Both the position numbers and the translations under genes were made by a program. The notes under the pieces are model-generated. The model was given only the letters and a program-made list of their open reading frames with translations. It was not told the origin of the DNA and did no database searches. Positions 6,567 through 14,077 of a stretch of 16,795 nucleotides of DNA are shown here, one piece after another. Within the stretch, counting starts at the first letter, position 1. Each line of letters begins with the position of its first letter. This DNA is from Verrucomicrobiota bacterium (GTDB taxonomy: Bacteria > Verrucomicrobiota > Verrucomicrobiia > Chthoniobacterales > UBA10450): positions 3,030-19,824 of the forward strand of contig QHOR01000184.1 of NCBI GenBank assembly GCA_003219395.1, given 5' to 3'.

Positions 6567-7964
6567 ATGAAAAAACGAATTCTATATCTGAGCTGCGCAA
6601 TGGCGCTCGGCATGACCACCTCACGGGCGCAAGCACACGAGCACGCCTCTTCCCAGAGCTCCGGCGCGGTAGGCGAGTATGGGAAAATACAGCAATACAC
6701 ATGCCCGATGCACCCCGAAGTGATCACGGATCATCCGGGCAATTGCCCGAAATGCGGGATGGAGCTGGTTCCAAAAAAAGAGAAAACTAAAACAAAACCG
6801 AAGAGCCACGCCGGCGAGTCGCACGACATGCATGAGCCTCACGGCAATGAATCGACGGCGCATGAATCGCATCAGATGCAGGCCATGCAGGGCCACGAAT
6901 CGCAAGACATGTCGCATATGCAGATGTCGATGCAATCATCTGTGAACATTGCCGAGCCGATGAGCCGGGAGGCTTCTGGAACCAGCTGGCTGCCTGATTC
7001 GTCTCCTATGTATGGCAAAATGTTCATGTTCGGCGATGACATGCTCATGCTGCATGGAGCGATTTTCCCGCGTTACACCAACGTGAGTACACGACGCGGC
7101 GACGATCGCATCGATGCGCCGAACTGGATCATGGGCATGTATTCGCATCCGATCGGTGACAACAGGCAAATTGGCGCACGGCTCATGATGAGCCTCGATC
7201 CGCTTACCGAAGGCGGACGCGGTTATCCGCTCCTGTTCCAAACCGGCGAATCCTGGCAAGACCAGCCGCTGCACGATCGCCAGCATCCACACGATCTTTT
7301 CGACGAGCTGTCGCTGAGTTTGTCACAAAAATTCGATCACGATTTTAGCGCGTATCTTTATTTCGGTTATCCCGGCGAACCAGCGCTGGGTCCACCGACA
7401 TTCATGCATCGCCCGTCGGCAATGGACGATCCCGACGCGCCGATCGGGCATCACTGGCAAGACTCGACCCACATCACCTTCGGGGTCGCCACGGCTGGTC
7501 TGGTTTGGCGAAATATCAAAATCGAAGGCAGCATATTCACCGGGCGCGAACCGGATGAAAACCGTTATGACTTCGACCGGCCACGTTTCGATTCTTACAG
7601 CGGCCGTATCTCCTGGAACCCTACCAAAAATCTCGCTCTGCAAACTTCCTTCGGCTATATCAAAAGTCCGGAAGCGCTCGATCCCAAGACAAACATCCAC
7701 CGTACGACCGCATCGGCCATTTACAATCTGCCGGTCGGTCCGGACATTAATTGGTCAAACTCGTTTGTGTGGGGCCAGAACAACGCCACCAGTGAGGGCA
7801 AAACGCAATCTTTCCTGGTTGAATCAAATTACCAGCGCGGGCGCAATACAGTTTATTTTCGCTGGGAGCTAGTGGAGAAATCCCGCAGGATGAATCCCGC
7901 ATTTTCCCCGTTGGGGGATACAGCATCGGTTACGTGCGCGACTTATCACACGGCAACGGAATAG
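6567..7964 (+). CDS. Outer-membrane barrel protein with heavy-metal-binding domain and His/Met linker (frameshifted near its 3' end)
   Basis: A signal peptide (about 1-23) precedes a heavy-metal-binding domain at 44-69 with YTCPMHP and NCPKCGMELVP. A linker at 81-123 is rich in His and Met. From about 145 the chain alternates aromatic and polar residues (for example YLYFGYPGEPALGPP) as in an outer-membrane beta-barrel. The mix recalls the CopB/PcoB style of copper proteins and metal-efflux outer-membrane components. The Cys-rich gene upstream supports metal handling. The frame reads 465 residues, but after about residue 438 the barrel pattern is lost and resumes in another frame (7880-8134). 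One extra A at the AAA run 7878-7880 would restore a roughly 522-residue protein. Copper specificity is inferred. The frameshift may be a sequencing error. Confidence 0.85.
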   Translation: MKKRILYLSCAMALGMTTSRAQAHEHASSQSSGAVGEYGKIQQYTCPMHPEVITDHPGNCPKCGMELVPKKEKTKTKPKSHAGESHDMHEPHGNESTAHESHQMQAMQGHESQDMSHMQMSMQSSVNIAEPMSREASGTSWLPDSSPMYGKMFMFGDDMLMLHGAIFPRYTNVSTRRGDDRIDAPNWIMGMYSHPIGDNRQIGARLMMSLDPLTEGGRGYPLLFQTGESWQDQPLHDRQHPHDLFDELSLSLSQKFDHDFSAYLYFGYPGEPALGPPTFMHRPSAMDDPDAPIGHHWQDSTHITFGVATAGLVWRNIKIEGSIFTGREPDENRYDFDRPRFDSYSGRISWNPTKNLALQTSFGYIKSPEALDPKTNIHRTTASAIYNLPVGPDINWSNSFVWGQNNATSEGKTQSFLVESNYQRGRNTVYFRWELVEKSRRMNPAFSPLGDTASVTCATYHTATE

Positions 7965-8134
7965 ACATCGGACTCGGAACTCAATTCACGATCAACGATC
8001 GGCCGGATAGCCTCGATCGCTACTACGGGGACGATCTCGGTTACGCCTTTCAGTTTTTCCTGCGTATGCGGCCGTCGTTACACGCTCACGGCGGGCACGA
8101 GCACGGCGAGCACGTTGCCGGAACGCAAAAATGA
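7880..8134 (+). pseudogene. C-terminal barrel fragment of the preceding metal-related outer-membrane gene
   Basis: In the frame shifted by -1 relative to the gene starting at 6567, codons from 7880 read IPQDESRIFPVGGYSIGYV and then DLSHGNGIDIGLG, which is typical beta-barrel sequence. The frame ends after a His-rich tail (HAHGGHEHGEHV), matching the His-rich linker of the main part. It is therefore the true C-terminus of the same protein and not a separate gene. An internal ATG-like start at 7934 would begin inside a strand and have no export signal. A missing A in the 7878-7880 run explains the break simply. Confidence 0.78.
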
Positions 8135-8195
8135 AAAGCCTTCCGACATTCTCGAGTCGCCATGCGGCGCACGCATATGTTAAAAACGGGCGGCA

Positions 8196-9539
8196 ATGAA
8201 AAAACTGTCGCTCGGGGCTGCGTCGCTTGTTGTCGGAATCAGCACGCTCTTCGCCAATGGCGGCGCCTGGCAAACAGGCGTTCCAGCAACAGGCAGTGCC
8301 AGCGCGTCGAACCGAAATCGCAAAACTGACGTCACCATTGAGAACGAAACGCTGAAAATCGATCTACATCCAGAGTACGCAGTCGTGGAGGTGCATTATC
8401 GTATGCACAACACCGGACCCAGGGCGGAGCAGGAGTTCTTTTTTCCGGTCGAACGGTGGGGAAAAAATCCGGACGCAGACACGGATGTAAAGGGTGGCGA
8501 CATCGGTCATTACCAAATCAGCGTTGATGGAAAAGATTTAAAATGGACCAATGTCTCCGGAGCGAAGGAAGAAGACAGCGAGACCGCTTCCGGCAAGTTC
8601 TGGCAACAAGATCTTCACACGATCAAGTCGTGGAAGAAATCGATTATCCCGTTCGAGCGAAATCAAACGCGCGAGGTGGCGATCCATTATGGTGCGCGGT
8701 ACGCCGAGAACGACGAATCGGTTTCGGACGACTCACACATCAGTGACGCAACATTCGCGTATTCACTCTCGCCGGCAGCGACTTGGAAAGGGCCGATTGG
8801 CAAAGGCGAAATCGAGATCAATATCCTCCACCCTGAGCCTGAAGACGTCTCCATCGAAAAACCAAAGGAGCGCTTCCAAAAAATCAACGATACGCATTAC
8901 GAATGGACATTCGAAAATCTAAAACCAACGCTGGCGGACGACATCCGAATCATCGCACATTCAAAATACGACAAGTATCCGACCGGCTATTCCGAAGAAG
9001 ATCTTAGTCGCCGCGCATCGTATGTTCTCAGGGAACACCAATACTTTCTCGATCACACTGACTACGATGCGACGGCAAGCTCGACGTTGGCAGCCCAAGG
9101 CAAACACAATTATGACGTCGTTAACATAAAGGGCGATCCGACCCGAGAGATTGCATCGCCTTGGGCAGAGGGAGTCGAGGGGGATGGCATCGGCGAGAAT
9201 ATAACCCTCAACGTGAAACGGCCGCTTCCGCTCTATGGGCTCCTGATCCAGCCTGGTTATTACGAGTACGATGAGAAGGAACCATGGCTGAAAAACAATC
9301 GCATCGCGCAGCTCGAGATCACGCTGAATGACGAACACACATTTACGGAGAACATTCCCGATGAGCGATTCGAAAATCCGTACCTCATCCGCGTCCGGGA
9401 GTACACCAAACCAGTTAACAAGATTAAGCTCATAATCAAAGGCGTGTATCGTGGCACGCAATTTCGCGATACGTGCATGTCGCTGGTTGAATTGCGAGCG
9501 CCGCTCACTAAGAAACCTGAAATTCAGGCAGCCCGATGA
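8196..9539 (+). CDS. Exported protein with a C-terminal NADase-type glycan-binding-like domain
   Basis: The product has 447 residues, with a signal peptide at about 1-20 (core LSLGAASLVVGISTLFA). Residues 45-260 are beta-rich, with HYRMHNTGPRAEQEFFFPV (67-85), and resemble DUF4424-like exported proteins of unknown role. Residues 306-434 resemble the NADase-type glycan-binding domain: SPWAEGVEGDGIGE (321-334), a GYY...W..NNRI stretch (354-369) and VYRGTQFRDTCMSL (417-430), where that family has DTC followed by a conserved Ser-Glu. The domain is a discoidin-like fold thought to bind sugars. The final bases ATGA overlap the start of the next gene, so the two are translationally coupled and probably act together outside the cytoplasm. 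Domain calls are by eye, and the first domain is the least certain. Confidence 0.85.
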   Translation: MKKLSLGAASLVVGISTLFANGGAWQTGVPATGSASASNRNRKTDVTIENETLKIDLHPEYAVVEVHYRMHNTGPRAEQEFFFPVERWGKNPDADTDVKGGDIGHYQISVDGKDLKWTNVSGAKEEDSETASGKFWQQDLHTIKSWKKSIIPFERNQTREVAIHYGARYAENDESVSDDSHISDATFAYSLSPAATWKGPIGKGEIEINILHPEPEDVSIEKPKERFQKINDTHYEWTFENLKPTLADDIRIIAHSKYDKYPTGYSEEDLSRRASYVLREHQYFLDHTDYDATASSTLAAQGKHNYDVVNIKGDPTREIASPWAEGVEGDGIGENITLNVKRPLPLYGLLIQPGYYEYDEKEPWLKNNRIAQLEITLNDEHTFTENIPDERFENPYLIRVREYTKPVNKIKLIIKGVYRGTQFRDTCMSLVELRAPLTKKPEIQAAR

Positions 9540-12172
9540 ACCAGCGAGCGGCTGCGCTTTGCACGGCGGCATTGCTCGTCGTGGCGAGCGCAACAGCGAA
9601 GGTTCTGCCCATTTACATCGAGGACAATCACGCTGGGACGTTTTATTGGTTGGCCCAAAAACTGGATATGGATCAGTCGTACACGCTGATCCTTTTCGAC
9701 GCGCATAGCGATGCGTCCGGCATTTTCGATTCCGACAAAATTCGGAATGCGCTGCGAAATGTCGCATCCCCGCAGGACCGACAGGCGCTGCTTGATCGCT
9801 GGCGCAGCAACGGCACTGTCCAATGCTTCAACTGGATTGAGCCGCTCATGCCGGCGCCGATCGCAAGAGTAATCTGGGTTCCCGCCGAGAAGCTTTCTCC
9901 AGCGGAAATCCAGCAGCGCGCCCAGGAAGCAACCGTGTTACTCGATGGGCATCTCGAAGCAGCGCCGCGGCGATCGGGATCACTGCGCGAATCGTATGTC
10001 GTTTCTGATTTCGACAACCTCGAGAAGCGTCTCAATCCAAACCAGCCATTGATTGTCACGGTTGATCTCGATTATTTCGCGGGTCTCTCGGTCACCGAAC
10101 AAGAAACAGCTTTTGCCCGTGTTTGGAATTTCGTGATCGAACGATCAAATCTTCGCGCCGTCACGTTTGCGATTTCGCGTCCGTACTTAAAAAACGAAGA
10201 CGAATCGTACCGACTGCTCAGGCTGGCATTGACTGCTGCACTCTGGTTGCCCACGGCGCAAGTCGAGTTCGAACCGTTTCTAACAGTTGCTAACGATCGT
10301 TCAAATCTCGCGAAGCAACTGATGCTAAAAGGCGAGAAACTCCCGGCATTCGATGTCGAGCAGGCACCACAGGAGCTCCGGACGCGAATTTTGTCTGAGC
10401 GTCAACGTGTTTTCGTTCAACACGACACAATGCGTTGGGAGCAACTCTTGCGGGCTTGGAATGACGAAGCGCCGCGGTTGCATCTTCAAGTTAAAGACTG
10501 TCAGCCCTCCACAGATAATGTTTGGCGCGTACGCGCAGATCAGCCAGCTGAGGTCGAACTCGTCACTGAGCCTTGGACGACGAAGCCAGAAAAAATTGAG
10601 TGGCTCGCACTCATTCCAAAATATTTGCGGTGCAACCTGACTGACTTGTCGACTAATCAGGTTGGCTTCGTCGCGAAAGCGGCATCACGTCCTGCGTGGA
10701 ACGAAGTCCGGATCGATCACCACGATTCTGTGCTGCCAGCAGCCAAAATCGACAAGTTTTTCGATCGACAGTGGCACTGCGGATCACTGCGTTTGCGAGC
10801 GCGCGCCGTTGTTGATGGGAAAATTCGAGAGACCCCTATTCTGGAGTTGCGACGATTTACCGGCAGCGGTTTCCGTGCTGCGATTAGTGAGCAGTTTGGT
10901 CTGCCTTACCTTTTCGGCAGTGGCGAATTATCAGAGAATTCAAATACTGGGCCCGAAACAAACCTCGGAGCTGATTGCGCGAACTTTGTAATTTACGCAC
11001 TGCGCCGGCAGGGTCAGCGCATCCCATGGTCCGATCCAAAGCGACTGCGCGATAACCTTGATCTTGTCGCGCAATCAGCGGCGCCGGGCACAGCACGGAT
11101 AAACGCGCAGGACCTGCAGCGCGGCACAATCGTGCATCTCGGTACGCACGTCGCAGCGGTCATGGAGGACCGGCAACCTTTCGGCATTCTTAGTGAAAAC
11201 GATCTGGTCGCCCATCAGCTTGCCGGTCGTCCGGAGATTCTAGCGCTGGGGCAACTCTTAAAAGCGCGCAGGAAAAATTCGTTCGATTTATTTCGCGTGC
11301 CGCCAGCAAAAACCGAAGCCACTTTGGTTTTTGGCGGCGATGTGATGCTCAGCCGCAGCTGTGCAGCGCGAATCGAAAATGGAACTGACCCGTTTGGCAG
11401 CATCGAACCACTGATACGCGAGGCATCGTTCGCCGCTGCAAATTTGGAATGCACAATCTCGAATCTTGGCGATTCTTCGCAGCGCTTTGCGTTCCGCGCC
11501 CCTGCACAGTCCGCGGAATTGCTGTGCCGCGCCGGATTTCGAGCGATGGGACTGGCGAATAACCATGCCGTCGACTTCGGGCCCGCGGCGTTGCAAGACT
11601 GCGCCGAGCGTTTGTCCCAGAACGGAGTCCAACCGATTGGCGTTGGAAACTCAACCAGCAAATGTTGGACGCCGAGCTTCTTCTCTGTGCTTGGTGGGAA
11701 AAAAATCGCTCTTCTGGCAATTAGCGACGTTGGACCCGCTGCGGGTCCTCAAATCGCCGCGGCATCGGATCGCACTGGAATGGATGCGGCAATTGCTAAT
11801 GCGCGTTCACCCGCAAATTTTGTCGTTTGCATGGTTCATTGGGGAATTGAAAACAGTGAGAACGTCACTGATAAACAGCGCGAACTCGCCCGCTGGCTGA
11901 TTGAGCATGGAGTCGATCTCGTGGTTGGCTCGCATCCCCATTGCGTTCAGCCGCTGGATTTCTATCATGGCTGCCCAATTGCCTATTCGCTAGGCAATCT
12001 GGTATTCGACGGCGCGCCCAGCGTTGGGTCCTGGAATCACGGTGCGTTACTTCAAGTCGGCTTGACGGAACAGGTGCAAGCATCGTCTGCGTCTCTGATT
12101 CCAATCGTTCTGGAAGATGGTTTCCCGAGGGTAGACGCTACAGCAAAGAGCAAAACATTCACCAGTCGTTGA
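9536..12172 (+). CDS. Exported three-domain protein: UPF0489/arginase-like, NlpC/P60-like and CapA-like
   Basis: The product has 878 residues with a signal peptide at 1-21. Residues 25-290 look like UPF0489, an arginase-like fold: DNH (30-32), FDAHSD (54-59) and TVDLDYF (175-181) supply plausible metal ligands. Residues 445-590 look like an NlpC/P60-type cysteine hydrolase: FGLPYLFGSG (454-463), ADCANF with Cys481, and GTHVAAV with His538. Residues 595-860 match the CapA/PGA-cap metallophosphatase group: GGDVMLSR (600-607), NLEC (636-639), NNHAVDFG (675-682), VHWG (767-770), GSHPH (798-802) and SLGNLVFD (818-825). All three keep their key residues. The start overlaps the upstream stop by ATGA. 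NlpC/P60 enzymes cut gamma-D-glutamyl bonds and CapA acts in poly-gamma-glutamate export, so processing of gamma-linked peptides or wall material is a reasonable inference. The joint substrate is unknown. Confidence 0.9.
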   Translation: MNQRAAALCTAALLVVASATAKVLPIYIEDNHAGTFYWLAQKLDMDQSYTLILFDAHSDASGIFDSDKIRNALRNVASPQDRQALLDRWRSNGTVQCFNWIEPLMPAPIARVIWVPAEKLSPAEIQQRAQEATVLLDGHLEAAPRRSGSLRESYVVSDFDNLEKRLNPNQPLIVTVDLDYFAGLSVTEQETAFARVWNFVIERSNLRAVTFAISRPYLKNEDESYRLLRLALTAALWLPTAQVEFEPFLTVANDRSNLAKQLMLKGEKLPAFDVEQAPQELRTRILSERQRVFVQHDTMRWEQLLRAWNDEAPRLHLQVKDCQPSTDNVWRVRADQPAEVELVTEPWTTKPEKIEWLALIPKYLRCNLTDLSTNQVGFVAKAASRPAWNEVRIDHHDSVLPAAKIDKFFDRQWHCGSLRLRARAVVDGKIRETPILELRRFTGSGFRAAISEQFGLPYLFGSGELSENSNTGPETNLGADCANFVIYALRRQGQRIPWSDPKRLRDNLDLVAQSAAPGTARINAQDLQRGTIVHLGTHVAAVMEDRQPFGILSENDLVAHQLAGRPEILALGQLLKARRKNSFDLFRVPPAKTEATLVFGGDVMLSRSCAARIENGTDPFGSIEPLIREASFAAANLECTISNLGDSSQRFAFRAPAQSAELLCRAGFRAMGLANNHAVDFGPAALQDCAERLSQNGVQPIGVGNSTSKCWTPSFFSVLGGKKIALLAISDVGPAAGPQIAAASDRTGMDAAIANARSPANFVVCMVHWGIENSENVTDKQRELARWLIEHGVDLVVGSHPHCVQPLDFYHGCPIAYSLGNLVFDGAPSVGSWNHGALLQVGLTEQVQASSASLIPIVLEDGFPRVDATAKSKTFTSR

Positions 12173-12202
12173 GTCGAAACGCCTGACCGGAAAATCATCC
12201 CC

Positions 12203-13273
12203 GTGGCTCTGCGACTGCCAAAACAAGATTACCAGGACATCGAGCGAATCATCGAGCTGGATTATGTGCGCGCGACGGAAGCTGCTGCGCTGAATTCGTT
12301 GCGCTGGCTGGGGCGCGGCGACAAGGAAGCGGCTGATGCGGCTGCCTGCGACGCCATGCGCGGAATGTTCGATCTCATGAACATCTGTGGCGAGGTCGTT
12401 ATAGGCGAAGGAATCAAAGACGATGCCCCGGGTATTTTCAAAGGTGAACAGCTTGGCACATGGATTCCGGGTTCGCCGCAGTTTGATATTGCCATCGATC
12501 CAATCGACGGGACGACCAATATTTCGAAAGGCGCACCGAATTCGATCAGTTGTATTGCTGCCGCGAGTCCTGAGGAAGGAGTAAAGGTGGCGCTGCGGGA
12601 TGTGCCGTCGTTTTACATGTCGAAGCTGGCTTACGGACCCCGCGTCATCGATTACATGAAAAAACGCGGCGACTCGCTTCACATCGACATGCCGGTCCCG
12701 GAGATGCTGGCAATCGTGGCGCGCGCAGTGGATAAACGCGTCCAGGACGTAGCGGTAATGATGCTAGACAGACCGCGACACAAGGAAATCGTCGAACAAA
12801 TTCGCGCGGCAGGCGCGTCGTTACGCATGATCGGCGACGGCGACATCGCCGCGGCTATCGCGCCCTCTCTACCTGAATCGGACGTCGACCTTTACATGGG
12901 CATCGGCGGCTCGCCAGAAGCCGTGCTCGCTGCAGCAGGAGTCAAGTGTCTGGGTGGCGATATGCAATGCAAAATGTGGCCGCGCGATGAGAAAGAACAA
13001 AAGAGCCTGATCGACAGCGGCTATAAGAAAGATCTGGACCGAATCTTTTCAGCTGACGACCTCGCCAACGGCCAGAACATCCTCTTCTGTGCGACGGGAA
13101 TCAGTGACAGCGCGCTGCTGCGCGGCGTGCGGGCTCACGGCGGCGTCACAGCGGTTACCCATTCCATCCTCATGCGCGCCAAGAGCAAGACCGTGCGTTT
13201 CATTCGGGCCAGGCACAATTTGCAGACAAAAACAATTCGGCTGCGGTCCGACAATCGCGAACACCTGATTTAG
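12203..13273 (+). CDS. glpX: Class II fructose-1,6-bisphosphatase
   Basis: The enzyme hydrolyses fructose 1,6-bisphosphate to fructose 6-phosphate in gluconeogenesis, in the cytoplasm, using divalent metal. The GTG-started product has 356 residues, a little longer than many GlpX proteins; the extra length is a basic C-terminal tail after about 330. Visible motifs are GEVVIGEGIKDDAP (63-76), DIAIDPIDGTT (95-105, metal-binding), MIGDGDIAAAI (209-219) and GIGGSPEAV (233-241). The start is 30 bp after the upstream exported-protein gene on the same strand, so read-through is possible, but function gives no reason to link them. No ATG lies near the expected N-terminus, which supports GTG. Convergent maf is 138 bp downstream, across a palindrome-rich gap. 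Confidence 0.96.
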   Translation: MALRLPKQDYQDIERIIELDYVRATEAAALNSLRWLGRGDKEAADAAACDAMRGMFDLMNICGEVVIGEGIKDDAPGIFKGEQLGTWIPGSPQFDIAIDPIDGTTNISKGAPNSISCIAAASPEEGVKVALRDVPSFYMSKLAYGPRVIDYMKKRGDSLHIDMPVPEMLAIVARAVDKRVQDVAVMMLDRPRHKEIVEQIRAAGASLRMIGDGDIAAAIAPSLPESDVDLYMGIGGSPEAVLAAAGVKCLGGDMQCKMWPRDEKEQKSLIDSGYKKDLDRIFSADDLANGQNILFCATGISDSALLRGVRAHGGVTAVTHSILMRAKSKTVRFIRARHNLQTKTIRLRSDNREHLI

Positions 13274-13280
13274 TTTTAGC

Positions 13281-13384
13281 GGAATGTCAGGCTGCCGGCC
13301 CGGCTCGGCGAGCGAGTTGCCAGCGCGCACCAATCGGCCAGGCTGGCAGCCTGGCGGCCGAGTCAGCCAAGCTGGCTGACATCC
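13281..13384. repeat. Palindromic intergenic element with tandem tight hairpins and inverted ends
   Basis: ATGTCAG (13284-13290) and CTGACAT (13376-13382) bound a GC-rich block of about 100 bp. Inside are two perfect 8-bp stems with 3-nt loops: GCCAGGCT/AGCCTGGC (13337-13355) and GTCAGCCA/TGGCTGAC (13362-13380). The left half adds weaker self-complementary segments around 13291-13314. No ORF or transposase is present, so it looks like a REP/MITE-type interspersed element. Lying between convergent glpX and maf, it could also stop transcription from both sides. Confidence 0.62.
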
Positions 13385-13411
13385 AAATTTCCGCGTCGCT
13401 TGCTTGATTCG

Positions 13412-13993
13412 TTAGGCCGACCTCGGCCGTATGCCGAATTTCGCCAGCGCCGCGACAGTTTTTTCCATCGGCAGGCCGACAACGTTTGTAAATGAGCCCT
13501 CGATTTCAGCGATGATCTCCGCGCCGTTTCCTTGGGCGGCATACGCGCCGGCCTTATCCAGCGGACTCACTTCAGCAAGATAGCGTTCGATAGTTGCGTC
13601 GTTCAGGCGGCGAAAACGGACGCGCGAGACGTCGTGAAAAACCGCCGATTTCCCCGAAGTCTGCTGATAAATTGCAACACCAGAACAAACTTCGTGAGTT
13701 CGCCCGCTCAAGCTTCGGAGCATTCGGGCAGCCTCACGCAAGTCAGTCGGTTTACCGATAATTTGATTCTCCATTGCGACGAGCGTGTCGGCCGCCAGGA
13801 CGACAGCGTCGGGACGCGTCTGCGCGATGGACATTCCTTTTCGAATGGCGTTCCACAGCGTCAGTTCGCGCACCGTAAGAGCAACATCGAACTTTTCTGC
13901 GACGTTGGGCGCAGCGATCTCAAATTGGAACCCACACTCCGAGAGCAATGCAATCCGTCTCGGCGAAGAGGATGCCAGCAGTAATGAAGGCAC
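13412..13993 (-). CDS. maf: Maf-family nucleotide pyrophosphatase
   Basis: Maf proteins hydrolyse nucleoside triphosphates, including modified or non-canonical ones, to monophosphates, and were first linked to septum inhibition. The 193-residue product has the usual length, with LASSSPRR (6-13), AADTLV (67-72), KPTD (81-84) and, near the end, EGSFTNVVGLPMEKT. Translation starts at GTG 13993-13991; an ATG 5 bp upstream is out of frame, so GTG is the only start giving the intact N-terminus. Palindromic elements lie on both sides, at 13281-13384 beyond its 3' end and 14012-14028 before its start. A 5-bp hairpin (13415-13428) falls in its last codons. The subclass (dTTP/UTP against m7GTP preference) was not resolved. 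Confidence 0.95.
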   Translation of the reverse strand: MPSLLLASSSPRRIALLSECGFQFEIAAPNVAEKFDVALTVRELTLWNAIRKGMSIAQTRPDAVVLAADTLVAMENQIIGKPTDLREAARMLRSLSGRTHEVCSGVAIYQQTSGKSAVFHDVSRVRFRRLNDATIERYLAEVSPLDKAGAYAAQGNGAEIIAEIEGSFTNVVGLPMEKTVAALAKFGIRPRSA

Positions 13994-14011
13994 GACATAA
14001 TAACTGTAGAG

Positions 14012-14028
14012 GCAGCCGTGTCGGCTGC
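14012..14028. repeat. Tight 7-bp hairpin upstream of maf
   Basis: GCAGCCG (14012-14018) and CGGCTGC (14022-14028) form a perfect stem around a TGT loop, 18 bp before the maf GTG start and 49 bp after the stop of the DUF885 gene on the same strand. It resembles the stems of the 13281-13384 element in size and loop length. No T-run follows on minus, so it is more likely a small interspersed palindrome than an intrinsic terminator. From memory, sequences like it recur in some verrucomicrobial genomes; that was not checked. Confidence 0.5.
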
Positions 14029-14077
14029 AACGATTGGGATCTCCTCTCGAACCCAGCTTACAGACTACTTCCGTTCT

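Noticed and set aside
7934..8134. Separate small gene after the outer-membrane barrel gene
   Set aside because: The frame carries barrel sequence upstream of 7934 and has no signal peptide; it is the shifted C-terminus of the gene at 6567.
8961..9767. 268-codon open frame opposite the 8196/9536 gene pair
   Set aside because: It lies across two well-supported genes and its translation is rich in Arg, Cys and Pro without any domain.
12047..12682. 211-codon open frame opposite glpX
   Set aside because: It overlaps the conserved N-terminal half of glpX and shows no family features.
13281..13384. CRISPR-like repeat
   Set aside because: The hairpins are adjacent palindromes with no regularly spaced identical repeats, spacers or cas genes.
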